DNA from: Leucogyrophana mollusca
Lineage: Eukaryota; Basidiomycota; Agaricomycetes; Boletales
NCBI GenBank assembly: GCA_021014945.1
Contig: MU266432.1
Location: 1 to 64,000, forward strand
DNA length: 64,000 nt
Direction: 5' to 3'
In this document: positions 46,742-59,187 of the stretch, piece after piece
How positions within the stretch are numbered: position 1 is the first letter of the stretch
How the letters are laid out: each line of letters starts with the position of its first letter
Position numbers and translations under genes: made by a program
The notes under the pieces: model-generated
Databases searched by the model: none
Told to the model about the DNA's origin: nothing
What the model saw: the letters and a program-made list of their open reading frames with translations, nothing else

Positions 46742-48443
46742 TTAAACACGGGACCCGTAGACGTCTTTGGCCTCGACACCGGCTTGGCCTTTGCGGGCGT
46801 TAGCTTGTGCCCATCTAGGGAGCTTCTGTCAAGGTGGTCATTCACGACGGAAGGGAAGGGGAGCTCACTTTTTGATCCTGATGCTTTCGATCTGGATAAA
46901 TCCTGTAGTGTCGGTTGGCTCAAAGCCACCGAGCTCGTCCATAGAAGATTGGTGCTCGTCGTAAAGTCCCTGATCCTCGTCAAAAAGGACCTGGTATATA
47001 ATGCTTATACCGATGGCGTACCTCCTCTGAATACCGGCCCTCAACGATCACGTTACCCTTGTACAACTTCAGCCTGACCACGCCATTCACGGTCCGCTGA
47101 CTAGCAGGGATTGCGCTAGTAACGAACTCACGCTCGGGAGTGAAGTAGTGGCCGTTGTACAAGATCCTGCTTAATTCGACAGTGACGAACTGATCACGCA
47201 ATGCGCGAACATTTCGGTCAAGCGTGAGTCCCTCGATGTCCATGTGTGCAACACGCAAGATCGTTGCACCAGGCGACTCATAGCATCCGCGGGACTTGAC
47301 ACCGATGAACCTGTTCTCGACGATATCGAGACGTCCGATGCCGTGCTTCCTGGCGATTGCATTAAGTGCAAGGAAGATGTCGACGGGGTCGGTAATAGTC
47401 TTTTGGTCAGAAAATACAACTTTGACTGGGATACCGGCTTTAAATTCGATGGATATGTGATCAGGCTCGGCGGGGGCATTTTCAAGAGACTGAGTGAGCT
47501 TCCACATGTCTGCAGGGGGTGTAGTGTTCGGGTCCTCGAGGATACCAGCCTCGTAGGAGATGTGGAAAAGGTTCTCGTCCGTTGACCAGGGCTTCGCCGC
47601 GGTCTGCTGGACCGGAATACTTTTTTCTGCTGCATAGGCCAAGAGGGCTTGACGACCAGCGAAACGGTTGTAGAATTCTGAAAGAACGACGTGAGCTCCT
47701 GCCCCTAGACTAGGGGATGTACTTTACCTGGGATTCGCCATGGAGCGACGACCTTGATGTCCGGCTTCAAGCCATAGAAAGCAAGCTCGAAACGAACTTG
47801 ATCATTCCCCTTTCCAGTACATCCGTGGGATACAAAGCTGGGAGTGGGTGAGCATGTGTCCAGAGTACCTTTCTTGAAGTACGCCTTACTCGCATCCTTC
47901 TTTGTCTGCGATCGCAATCATGCCTCGGGCGATCACAGGTCGTGCAAGAGAAGTACCGAGAAGGTATACGTTCTGTACGGCAGATGAGTTTCGGCCGTTA
48001 CTATTACTGGCTTATTCGGACGAACCTCGTAGATACAATTCGCTTGCACCGCAGGGTAGATCAACTCGGTAACGAATTCACGTCGAAGGTCCTACGATTG
48101 CGAAAGGTTAGAGATCTGCATTATAAAAAAAGGCCAACAGTACCTCCAAGAAGAACTTCTTCGCGCCAACAGCAAGAGCCTTCTTCCGGGCAGCCTCGAA
48201 GTCCTGCGATGACGGTCAGCAGCGACTTCTCATCGGATGACGAAAGGAGGACATGCCTCTTCCTGTCCCACGTCAGCCATAAACGCGTAGACCTCATATC
48301 CTTGCTCGATCAGCCATGCCAAGATGCATGAAGTATCTGTATCACATGAGTACTGTCCGAGCCGACAGATGACTGGATATTGCCTCACCGAGGCCACCGG
48401 AATAGGCCAAAAGGACGCGGCCAGGGCTTGAGGACGATGCCAT
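46742..48443 (-). CDS. ARG1: argininosuccinate synthase
   Basis: Joins citrulline and aspartate with ATP to make argininosuccinate, the penultimate step of arginine synthesis, in the cytosol. Start [26 protein letters not shown]: the N-type ATP pyrophosphatase P-loop SGGLDTS is split by intron 1 (exon 1 is 48389-48443). Further marks: [94 protein letters not shown] and [12 protein letters not shown]. The last exon, read from the acceptor CCTAG, gives [12 protein letters not shown]...SRV with TAA at 46742-46744. An earlier possible acceptor would change only the tail. The second intron must use a GC donor (GAAGAG|GCATGT). Length and order match fungal orthologues. Confidence 0.93.
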
Positions 48444-48819
48444 GTTAGGAGTTGGAGGGAGAAGGAAGGCGATTATCGATTAGAAGAAGCTGAGTCCGAG
48501 TCAAGAGGACTTTATAGTCGCGCTCCAATCTAATAATTTTTACGTTACGTGACTATGTGACCCAGCGCGTTTCATAATGTGACGGTCACGTACCCTGCAT
48601 GCAGTCACACCCCTTGCCATTGTCCACGACCTGAACAGCATTCATAGACGACACACCCATCACACCCATCATAAAGATTTCTCTTCAGTCTTATTCCGCG
48701 GAACGTTATATATAATCTTTATACCACGAAAAGTAAGGCAATATCCGCAGCCCCGAAGGATACGCATTAATTTCTACCCAAAGCCACGCCAGGTTCAGCA
48801 TTAGACCATAACGTGCGAC
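48444..48819. promoter_or_regulatory. divergent promoter, ARG1 and RING gene
   Basis: 376 bp separate the two start codons. On the minus strand TGACTC occurs at 48498-48503, about 55 bp upstream of the ARG1 ATG. It matches the Gcn4/CpcA general-amino-acid-control site expected for an arginine gene. A TATATA run at about 48708-48713 lies roughly 110 bp upstream of the RING start. Site function is inference. Confidence 0.4.
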
Positions 48820-50694
48820 ATGAACACCTCGGAACGTGCTGCGTCTCGCCGTAATAACTTCCAAAGACATCTTACTGCGCCTGCAGTCGAAGCTACCTCC
48901 AATTCCTCTGCCGCTGGGCGGCGAAAGAAGTCTCGGTCTCCCGACTCTCGGACCTCGCATCCCCACGCCAACGCTCAAAGGGGCGAGTCATCTCAGGCCG
49001 CTGCTGTGAAGAAGAGGAAGCCGACTACTGTACCTTCTGCACCCGCACCGGCCGGCTCCTCATTTCTTGTCGCACTTGATGACCCCGATCGCGGCCGCAA
49101 ACCTAAAGGGAAATCTCGGCATACAGCGCGCCCGGCGACCGAGAACAGCTCAGCCATTACTGCTAATCATGCAGAACTCCCCTCGCATCGTTTCAAGAAG
49201 AGAGAACGGTCGAAGTCTCGCGATTCCGCACACTATCTTGCAACTAAATCCGCCGCGTCGGATGTGGAGAGCACCACGAAGGACTCTCATATCCACTTCG
49301 ATGGACAGGCGGAATACAGCGGCCCTTTTGCGGCCGCTGAATTTGCGCGCTTAAAGCGCGAGATAGAAACTTTAAAGAAGGTGCGGCAGATGATGGTCAC
49401 TGAATGCGTCGCCTAATTCCCCAATAGCAAGCTCACGAGAATAAGAGAACTATCAGGAAACAAACCAAGGTGAGTGTATGCCTGCCTTCCCAATTACGTG
49501 TCGTATAGATTTTCGACAGATAATCGAAGAGTTAAAACAGCAAGAAACGACTAACGCCAAGGTCAGTGAATTCAGTTGAAAGAAACGTCAAGCGTTCAAA
49601 TTCTTTTTCAGGCGTTGAAAGATTCGGAACAACATGCATTGAAGTTACAAAACAAGTCCAGAAGGACGGAAGAGGTGGGATAAAACACTGAGTCCAAGAA
49701 CAAATGGCTGAGGTTTCTCAGATCATCGACAACATTGAAACCAACACGCAGTGTCAAATCTGCATGGAACTCCTTTTTAAACCATATGCGTATGTTTTGC
49801 CTAAACTATTTCCTGACACGTCTCATAAGTGGGCCCAGTCTATCTCCCTGCGGTCACGTCCTCTGTGTATCATGCCTTCAAGAATGGTTCCGCAAGGCCC
49901 CAGGCGGGGACGGCGACATGTATGACGACGATGATCCGAATTACCTCGTTTATCGCCGCAAGGCTTGTCCCTGCTGCCGGACCGACGTTCGACATCGTCC
50001 TATTCCCGTTTTCATGATCAAGGCTATCGCTTCCGCGCTGCTCAAGGCGAAAGGGGCTTCTCTCAGTACACCTGCACATCGCGGTTCACCCACCATCGAA
50101 GGTGACCCGTGGGAAGGATTATTCCCAGCCGATGATGAGATGGAAGGGTACGACGAGAGCGATGATGAGGACGATGAAGACGACGATGAAGATGATGACG
50201 ACGAGGACGAGGATGAGGACGATATAGGATGGATGGATGACGTCTTCAGCTATGGCACTGACAGCGATGACGAGACCTATCACGGCCCTCACGCTGCTCC
50301 ACAATGGGAACCACCCACTGTCATGATTGACGAAGACGATTACTTGTTCGAGCAACTCGACCAGAGTGATATCAACGTGCTGCGTCGCGGTGGAACGCTT
50401 TCTATGCTCGAAGAATATGAGATGGAGTACTCCCACGAGCACGGTCTCCTGCTACACGAGGGTTATAACCGCATCTATCTTGGGTGGAATATCAAGTTAA
50501 GCGCCGATGACGAAGCTGGAGATATTTATGTGCAGTGGCTGTTGCAGGATATGATGGACCGTCCAGACCGGTGGAGGATCAGAGACCTTGAAGATGGTTC
50601 ATACGAGGCGCAAGTGCTTATTCCCGAGGCCGATGTTTTCGACTACCCTGACACCGACTCCGATAACTACATGGAGCCTGACGATCTCGATTAA
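48820..50694 (+). CDS. RING-finger protein with coiled coil and acidic C-terminus
   Basis: Probable E3 ubiquitin ligase. Exons 48820-49380, 49428-49469, 49520-49561, 49612-49674, 49713-49789 and 49839-50694 total 1641 nt (546 aa). The first 190 residues are basic, Ser/Ala/Lys-rich and likely disordered (GRRKKSRSPDSRTS). Three tiny exons code a helical stretch (LKREIETLKK, TIRKQTK, IIEELKQQ, ALKDSEQHALKLQ) ending directly before the RING. The RING starts at C250: CQIC, SPCGHVLC, SCLQEW, a long insertion, then ACPCCRTDV, a C3HC4 pattern. A strongly acidic run near 50150-50230 and a conserved-looking C-terminal region (YNRIYLGWNIKL) follow. The intron before the RING is only 38 nt, yet the frame closes only with it. 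Nuclear location is suggested by the basic N-terminus. Confidence 0.82.
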
Positions 50695-51029
50695 ATGCCA
50701 GGTTCCGGCCAACTCCTGCCGTTCTAGCTGACAGGTTGTCTTTGCACGTCTGTGCTGTTGATATGTATGACTTCTCTCTCAAGTGTAGATGGACTGGACA
50801 CTGTACCACACTGCTGCCATATTTCGAAACGATACCATTACTCGTGTAGATATGTATCTATAAGAGAGCTTGTAACTGCCGCGGCAGGGCGTCGACGGTA
50901 ACCAGAGAAGCGGGATCTTCGCCGCGTCGTCCACCTCCCACACACGACCAAGCCCATCGAAGGGTAAGTCCTGAGCGCTGGCACGCCTGGAATCCGGCTC
51001 AAAGCACCGAAGCCCCACTCAATCACTCC
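50695..51029. other. convergent 3' spacer
   Basis: Between the RING gene stop and the stop of the membrane-protein remnant. No feature seen. Confidence 0.4.
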
Positions 51030-51650
51030 TCAACCAACAACTTCGTGGTCGGCAGCGCGCGTGAATTCGATCTTCGATATCACTGACGCAAATGATACAG
51101 TCGTCGTGCGACCCCGCCGGTCGGCCTTCCACAAATAACGCTGCGTTCAACTGAATCGGAGAGCCTGCGCGAGGGCTTGCAGAACCTGCGTATACCGCTG
51201 TAGTAGCTCTATGGCATAATGTATACTGAGCTGCGTGCTGTCTGTTACACGTATCTGTGAAAAAGCGCACTGGCAGTAAGAAAACGGCGGGTATGCTGCT
51301 GAGCATAAACACTTGGAGTCCATGGTACGTTGTTAGTGCCTTTCATTGCTGGGTGGAGGCGTATCACTCACTCAATACGAACGCGAAGTCAAGACGCCGT
51401 GTTTTGCTAAGATCTTCAATAGGTGGCCCTTTGCGTAGCGATACTGCACATGGACCCCGGAGGTGGTGAAGAGGAATATCTCTACAAGTGACGTGAGTAG
51501 AGTCGGTCCTTGCACAGGCTGAACAGCACCACCTGTCTCAATTAGCAATAGCAAAAGGTAGCAAATAAGATATTTTTGATCTGACCCTTGTGGACAGCAA
51601 CCGCGGTAAGTGGGGGATTGCGTTGGGTCACCTCCGACTGATATCATGCC
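51030..51650 (-). pseudogene. 5'-truncated, nonsense-mutated DUF6533-like remnant (copy D)
   Basis: The C-terminal half of the array family on the opposite strand. Readable pieces are YLICYLLLLLIETG (about 51560), EIFLFTTSGVHVQYRYAKGHLLKILAKHG (about 51415-51475), SSIPAVFLLP, and a last exon LQALAQALRFS-stop-TQRYLWKADRR...HEVVG. The in-frame TGA is at 51147-51149, exactly where copies A and B have the Arg of TRMQLSLW, with no length change. The amino half (DYIINL, FLLRTYALWG) was not found upstream. It is therefore a dead fragment about 18 kb from the live array. Confidence 0.7.
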
Positions 51651-51775
51651 ATCAGTAGAAGTCGAGTAAGCGGTAGAACGGATTAACGAACAGATGGGGG
51701 AGGTTGGTCAAGGTTCGACGCACCGCGAGACTGGATCACAGTACTACCGAGACTCGCCTAGTGCAACCACAGAGC

Positions 51776-51816
51776 ACATATACCCTCATATACCCTCATA
51801 TACCCTCACATATACT
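51776..51816. repeat. 10-bp minisatellite (TACCCTCATA)n
   Basis: Three and a half head-to-tail copies of CATATACCCT, the last degenerating to CACATATACTT. Short, with no neighbouring gene feature. Confidence 0.9.
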
Positions 51817-53956
51817 TATAGACGTTAGTAGTCAAAGTTCAACAGTGAATGAAAGATTTTTGAAAACCGCACTGAAGATATAGTTGAATTAGGCATAACG
51901 GTGAATTTCATGCAAGCGTTATATTGTGGTACGGGTCTGCACGAGCGCTCATCTGGTCTTCAAAGTGTGTGATGCAGTCGAATACCTAAGCACATCACAA
52001 TCAGCTCTAACCTAGTGCCAACCAATGCAGATGCAGTTGCACGTAAAGGGCAATAGCAGAAGCTATTCTCGAGCGTGTTAATGTGGGTTCAGATCCCCGT
52101 CGAGATCTCACACCAGTCAGGAGAGCCAAGGCGAGCTTACCGAGCACGTACTACACCACCGTGCTTGTACTAGCCACGATATATGGGTTGGCCGAGGGAC
52201 CGACAACCCAAAATGCAATGTACACAGGCTGTGGTACGGGTGTTAGAAGTTACTTAAGGCGAAGAGTCGTGACACTCACCATGAGCAAGAAAATCAAACA
52301 TAACACAATAGGCTTTGTATGGGCTGCAAATACGGACTCACTTTACAGGCCAAAGACAACAGTCACATCTCAGATTTGGTCGCGGCTTCCACGCGTAAAA
52401 ACAAGCCTGAGGTCGGTCATGGTAAGGAAATTTTCACAGGAATCAAAGTCATTAGCCGACCCGATTCCGGACAAGACGTGATTCGCAGGGCACTGGTCAC
52501 CTATAAATACAGCACGAGGTGGGAGGATCTTTCGAATCGCCAGGTTATTGACTAGCAAACCTTGTGCTTTGACTTCAACCTGTTCACCGCTGGTAACTAG
52601 CTCTGATGATAGACAGCGATGCTGCCCGCTCTTAACTGCGGCAGACACTTCCGTTCCACGCGTTGCACTTTCAATTGTTGCGAGTTTTCCGGCGTTTTGA
52701 GGAAACGCTCGCGGGTCGACTTTCCGGTTGGGAGGGCCGCACACACCATGCATAAATATACTTGGTCCCGAATTAGCAGGGGCTCTAAACTTGGGAGGTT
52801 GGCAGAACATGGTTTCAGAACACTGCGATCAGTGTCGTAGCTCATCCAGGATAGCCTTCGTGCTTACATTTAACTATCGGATGTCTATACCGGTGAGAGC
52901 TGTACGCTCCTTAATGGCAGAAGGCTGCTTCGAGTGAATGAGAATTTATCTTCAGTTGAGCGGTATCAGCGCTCGTTTGTAGAGGTCGACATAAATGTGA
53001 ACTGTTGATCGCACAGGAGACGACAATGCCAATACTGATGCGCCCAAGAAGCACGGGACAGCTAGGATGCACGGACCGTCCACCGCATGTATCAGACGAA
53101 TTCCAGTTATGATGGGATGATAAGGCGTTCTCTGGCGTTCTCCAAACTGAAAGTTTCGTGTGAGAACATCAATGTAGGCAGTTTAAAGGCCTCACCACGT
53201 CCCAAAAAACTAGGATGTCTCTGACTGCACGAGCCTACAATTACAGAGGGCAATATATATTGGCCGCATGGGTCTTGCATCGGAGGGACTCATTCTCGTC
53301 CCATAACCTGGATAGATCGTTATTAATATGGATATCTTCACGGGGACATATTTTGTGGCTGTAGGCGCGTATCAAAGACCGGATTGGCCTTTTCCTTGGA
53401 CGCATGAACATGCCTTGTTCTCTCGGGAATCGAGGTGGGCGCAGCCGAAGGGCCGCCGGGCATTGACGCGTGTGCTTGAGACCGGGCGCGCTGGCACACA
53501 GCTTGGGAGCTGCGGCAAAGCAGGCAGCTTCGATCTATAAGTTTCAGGGCCGTGCCGGATCTAATGACCATGCCATACCGACGCCGTGCTTGGGGCAAAT
53601 ACAAAGGCAGGTATTGCACACAACAAGGGGGCCGGGTACCGTGGCACTGGCAGACTGCTGGAAAGCCCTGAGGCTGCCTTTGTCGGCGCCACAGCGCTGC
53701 TTGTCGTTATTTGCAAAGCGGTGCTCCTCCACTGGGAGCCAGAAATTCAGCGCGTGTCGGTCGGGCGAAGGAACCTGTACGAAACTGCAAAGTCTGCACA
53801 TCCCAACCGTCTCATTTCTGCGGGTTTCCAGCACTTTTTGTGTTCTTTCGACATCCATAACGCCCGATTGTATTTTTGTCTGAAGCACGATCATCACATT
53901 CCCTGGAGCTCGAAGGAGGAGCCTGAGGAAGCGTGGTGACTTCACAAAGAACCACC
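51817..53956. other. gene-poor interval before DOA10
   Basis: Minus frames at 52370-52810 and around 52150-52320 include short hydrophobic runs (IVLCLIFLLMV, VYIAFWVVG) but no family or exon chain was recognised. Plus and minus frames at 53330-53945 are equally uninformative. The last few hundred bases should hold the DOA10 promoter. Confidence 0.35.
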
Positions 53957-56900
53957 ATGCAGGAAGCCGAAGAGCAGGGTGAGTCTACCATTAGACACCA
54001 GGCTTGGGCGAGCCGCTTATGCTCTGTTCAGATACGTGCCGAATCTGCAGTGCACCTGGGGAGCCAGATCAGCCGCTCTTTTACCCTTGCAAGTGCTCAG
54101 GTACCATTCGGTACATTCATCAGGACTGGTAAGTTCGGGTAGCACTTGTTGAGGACGTATTCTTAAGAAAATACCTCAGCTTGACGACATGGCTATCTCA
54201 TAGCAAGAAGAAGAACTGCGATGTTTGCAAGTACCCGTACTCCTTCACGAAGGGTTAGTGTCCGTATAGGCGCAAGCCGTCCCTCAGTTGTCTTATAGCT
54301 TTCTTTCTCTTAGTGTATGCGTCGGACATGCCTGCGACTCTTCCTCCCCTGCTGCTCATTCGCCGATTAGCCCAACACGCTTTGTTCGCCGTGTTGTTCG
54401 GTCTGCGGGCCATTATGATTGGCATTGTGTGGCTTGCAGTTCTGCCATGGATCACTATCTGGACGTGGAGGGTATATTTCACCATGGGGGAATCAACGTA
54501 CGCCCGCTCAGTTCGTCTCTAAGTCTCATTGCTCACCCATTAACTAGCGCGTGGTGGATAAGCGGCCGCACTCGATCTTTTCCAGATACATATAACGCAG
54601 TCTACCAGAATATCTCGGCAGCGAATGAGACGTACTCTCAGTCAAAAAACATGAGTATGCTCCAGCAAATCACCACTCGCCCATTCTGGCAAACACTCTC
54701 AGCGGACATATTTACTGGCCAGATCATTGCCTCTCTCATTGTTCTCGTTTTCGTCGCTGTGTTCCTTCTTCGAGAGTGGATATCGCAAAACGCCAGGCCT
54801 GGGGTTTTTGAAGACGATGACGGTGGGCTGCAGCCGCCGCAAGATCCTCCGGGAGACATTCCACCTCAACAACTGCCGATGATGGAAGTGGCGCGCATTG
54901 AGATTCCGCAGAATGGCCGGGCACCTGGCATTGCGCCCCGGGTACAGCTACAAATACAGGAGATGCAGCGGCATCAGGGTAGGTTGCTACGCGCGCGTCG
55001 TGGTATGCCCGTGCCACCTCAGGCGCGCCTCCGCGAGCAAGAGCAGGAGGTGGAAAGGCAACAGGTTCCGATTCATCCACCTGCCGCCGAGCCCCACATC
55101 GGCGGACCCGAGGTGCATGCGCGACTGGTAGAAGCTCAGAAGGGGAAGGCTCGATCTTACGACGAAGACGACCGAGGGGAGGGCTCTTCAGACTTGCGCA
55201 TTCCCGCCCGTGCTCGACGGAGGCTCGAATCCGATCTTGACCAGAACACAAGCAGTTCCGCAAGCACAATGGCTTTGGGTGACCCTTCACTAGAGCATCA
55301 CGCCAGTTATGATTCGGAGGTCTTCGATAATGACATGGTAACGGATGAAACTGAGTCGAGTCCGTTCCAGTTCACGTTCAGGGCGTCGGCACTGAATCGC
55401 CCTCCCACACCACGTCCCGAAGACATGTATGAACCAAATTCGTCCTCCGATTCTATATTCCACCTGACGAGCGAGTCTCTCCCTGACGAAGACGTTTCGG
55501 GCTCTTCGGCGTCGTTCGAATTTGTACCATCCGCTCACGGGGATTACTCAGATCGTTCCTTTTCCCCTGCTCCCCCCTCTCAGCCTCCATCATCAACTTC
55601 AGAGCTCCACATGAAGTTTAGCCCGCCCCTTAGGCGTCCACCATTCCCCAACACAACAGTAGATGGCGCAGCTCCAAACAAGCTACAACTACCCCCCAGT
55701 CCTGCCGCTCCCTTGGCATCTCCGAGTCTAACTACTTACCGAGCCCCAGAAGAGCTGGAACCTGGTCCTTCTCGCCCAAATGGCTACTTCGATCGTAAGA
55801 AGCGCGCACGAGATGAGTCGGAAGACGAATACAACCACTTTTTCCGTGATCCTCCTGATACTCATAAGCCCACCGAAAATGGTCACGACGATGCCGCAGC
55901 TGTGGAGGGCAATCGGTTCATCGGAGACCAGGAGATGGATCTAGCCCAGGATCCTGAGAATGCTGCACGGGAAGTCGAGGAAGTCGAGGAGGATGAAGAC
56001 GAGGAGGAGGAGATGATCGATCCCGAATGGGAGGGTGAACCTGAGCAGGAAGAGGAGGAGGAGGAAGAGGAGGACGATGACGAGGCAGAGCTGAACGTCG
56101 TAGATCCTGCTCAGTTTCCCCCACAGGCTCAGCTGCAGGCTGCAATTGAGCAGGCAGCACAGGTCAACGACGAACTCGAGGGAGGCGTAGAGGACGACAT
56201 GGATGGCATCATGGAAGGTATACCGTGGTTCTTTCCGCTACTTTATTTGCGCTCATTGATTATGAACAGCAATTGGATTAAGAGGTCCTGTCTTTGGAGT
56301 CGTCCAGAATGTAAGCTTGGTGTCTTTCTTCGATGGGTCCATGTTCTTATAGCCCCTAACAGGCTGTTCTCATGATCTTTGTCCTGGACACTGCCATTGG
56401 CTTCGGAATATGGTTGCCCTTTACTCTTGGAAAGACTACTGCTCTGCTTTCGGTATGTTGGATCTGGTCCACATCAGTATCTATTATTCATATTTCGCTT
56501 AGCTGGACCCACCGCGTTTCCTGCACCTCCTTCACCTACCGATCCGGGCAATGAGAATTGTCACGGATCCTATAGTGGATCTAGTCACCCTCCTCCTCGG
56601 CCGTTTTGCATTCCCCTCCATCTTCTTCGTTGGTCGGTTTCTACTGAGAGCCCTGTTGTACATTGTCACCCTGTGCGTGGACAAGATTGCGGGTCAAGGC
56701 GCATCCAACAATGCGACAGAAATTCTTGCTTGGGCGGTACGTACCCTTGGACTGTTTGGCTCGTTCGGTGCTTGATCCTATTAGTAGAAGTCACAGGTTT
56801 CGAGTGTGTGGCACACAATCACAGATCAATTGCGTTCTTCACCGTCACCTTCAGGCAATCCCGTTTCTCGGCGCATCGAGGCTTTCTTTGAGAGTGACTC

Positions 56901-59187
56901 GGAATTGGCGAGACGCATGGAACCCTACTTCGCATCTTTGGGTCAAGAAGTACGGGTTACATCCGAACAACTACAAGCGTCCTGGGTGCGTCTCACTTAT
57001 GGACATGGGACAAACGAAAGGGTGTTCGCGATTACCCTGGGTTACGTGGTGGTTGGTTTGCTGCTGGCACTGTACCTCAACATCTTCACTATGGGGAACG
57101 CAAGAAGTGCAGGGCGAGCGGTTAGAAATGCTGTAAGACAACAGCTACTTGTAGTGAAGGTATGCTTGGAGGTAATTCAATGTTGCTTGTAGTCTAATGT
57201 TCGCTAGGTAGCGATGTTCATCATCATCGAGCTTGTCGTTTTCCCTCTGGGATGCGGCCTCATGCTGGATGCATGCACAGTCTGGGTCTTCCCGGAAGCT
57301 ACCTTCCAGTCACGAGCTGCGTTCTTTGCTCAAGCACCTCTAACTGCCCTGTTCTATCATTGGGTCGCTGGGACTATGTTCATGTTGGTGGTGCTGGCTT
57401 TATCCTTCATATCTGGTGCTGACGTTTCTGGGCAGGTATCAGTTCGCTATCTTGTTAGCGGGCTGCAGGGGCATCATGCGACCGGGAGCAATGTGGTTCA
57501 TCAAAGATCCTCAAGATCAGAACTTTCACCCCATTCGCGACATACTGGACAGACCTACATTCACGCAATTCCGCAAACTTTTGGTTAGCGCGCTGATGTA
57601 CTCACTTGTGGTCGCTTGCGGTGTGGGCAGCATCGCAACTCTTCTATTTATCGGAAGCAAATCGATCTTCCCCCTCCGTTGGAAGACTCGGTAAGCCCTT
57701 GATTTCCAATAGCCTCTCTTCTAACAAGTTCTCCCTCAGTGAGCCGTTATCTGATGTCCCCATCGACCTTTTATTCCTTCAATTTGCGTTACCTTATACT
57801 ATGCGCTACCTGCGGCCCAGGAAAATATTGCATCGGTTGTCGGTTCGAGTGTGGAAATATTTGGCCATCAAATTACGGCTAACATCGTATATGTTTGGAG
57901 ACCGTCAGCCCTCAGAGGAATACACTGTCAGATACACAACGTGGACGGCATTCTTCCTGCGCTCTGACTCGGTCGACGCGATAACTAAGGTGCCTGACGG
58001 CACCTTCCGGCGCGTTCCAGCCAGTGACAATATCGCTCTTCCCAAAGACTTACGAGCTACCGTCGAGGTCTTGGAGAATGGAGAGCCGGTGAATGACATT
58101 GCGAGGGAATTGATGCTCGCTCAAAACGACGAAGCCGAGAAAGCCAAGAGGGACATCAAGGACGACTACATAACAGTCTATATCCCCCCTCACTTCCGCT
58201 CTAGAGTCATCTACTTCATCCTCGCCGTGTGGTCCATCATGGCATTGACTGTGGCTGCTGGGATCGCCTTGCCCGTGCAACTGGGCCGTCGATTTTTCGG
58301 TTTGTTCACATCCGCTTTTGTCCATGATGGCTACTCCTTTATCGCCGGATTTTATCTCCTTTGGGGCTGCTATGTGGTAGCAAAAGCTGTAGATCGCATG
58401 GACAAGCGTCGTCAGCGTCGAAGTGGAGACGGACCGAGGGCGGAATTTCCGGTATTCTTCATCAAACGCAGCCTCCTGTGGGTTTCGAAGATATCGTATA
58501 TGATCTTCTTCTTGGGCATTGTGCTTCCGATTCTACTGGCACTTGTGGTGGACCTTTACATCATCATGCCAATCCGCCTAACTCTGGACCCCACATTGGT
58601 CCCTCGAATACGGGTCGTCGACATGTGGGCTCTTGGGTTGGTTTATGGCAAGATTGCCCTCCGTGGTCGGCGGCGGCGACAGGCAAATCGCATCGCACGA
58701 GGTTTCACTGCGGTAAGCTTACTTTTAGGCTGCTCCGACCTTCCTACTCAGTAAGGTTAACCAGATTCTGAATAATGGATGGACTCATCCGGATCCACAT
58801 GCTGCGACTACTGAGGTCATCGCTCCTCTTGCGGGAGGTTTCCTCGGCATGCTGGTCCTCCCCGCTGTGGTAATCTGGAGCGTGCGCCACTTCTGGCACG
58901 TGCCCGTCAGCAATAAATTTATGTGTGAGCCCGAGATCCTGTGTAGATGAAAGCTTGCTTACAACGATTCTCTAGTCATGCACGCATATCCAGGAATATT
59001 TGCTGTCGCTGGTCTCTCTCGCGCTGTCATTGCAGCCGTAGGCGTGTTGTCATCCTGGTCGCAGTCAATTCGAGATAAGGAGTTCTTGGTGGAGATGCGC
59101 TTGCAAAACCTTGAGCCAAAAGAGCGGGGTTTGATGGAGGAGGCGGTAAGCACGGAGAAAAATGACCGGCATGCACCACATCCATAA
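53957..59187 (+). CDS. SSM4: ER membrane E3 ubiquitin ligase DOA10 (MARCH6/TEB4)
   Basis: ERAD ubiquitin ligase of the ER and inner nuclear membrane. Fourteen exons: 53957-53978, 54032-54128, 54180-54253, 54314-54497, 54548-56217, 56270-56310, 56363-56452, 56503-56736, 56788-57159, 57208-57383, 57436-57690, 57740-58712, 58765-58924 and 58976-59187. They sum to 4560 nt (1519 aa; yeast Doa10 is about 1320). A RING-CH domain opens the protein with all eight ligands: C10, C13, C27, C29, H37, C40, C53, C56. TM pairs follow, then a large Gln/Pro-rich and acidic loop (exon 5) longer than in yeast. The conserved membrane core contains IGLRGPVFGVVQN, LMIFVLDTAIGFGIWLPFTLGK and GCRGIMRPGAMWFIKDPQDQ. 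About 14 membrane segments are evident. All introns are GT-AG. An in-frame ATG at 53933 could add eight residues. Confidence 0.95.

Noticed and set aside
46383..47077. Plus-strand frames over the ARG1 3' end
   Set aside because: Shadows of the minus-strand argininosuccinate synthase exons.
50119..50442. Hydrophobic minus-strand frame (many Val/Ile)
   Set aside because: Antisense of the Asp/Glu-rich run in the RING protein.
51776..51816. CRISPR or telomeric repeat
   Set aside because: A simple 10-bp minisatellite of three and a half units without spacers; the sequence is not the fungal TTAGGG telomere repeat.
52075..52110. tRNA B-box-like GGTTCAGATCC
   Set aside because: No matching A box or acceptor stem could be paired around it.
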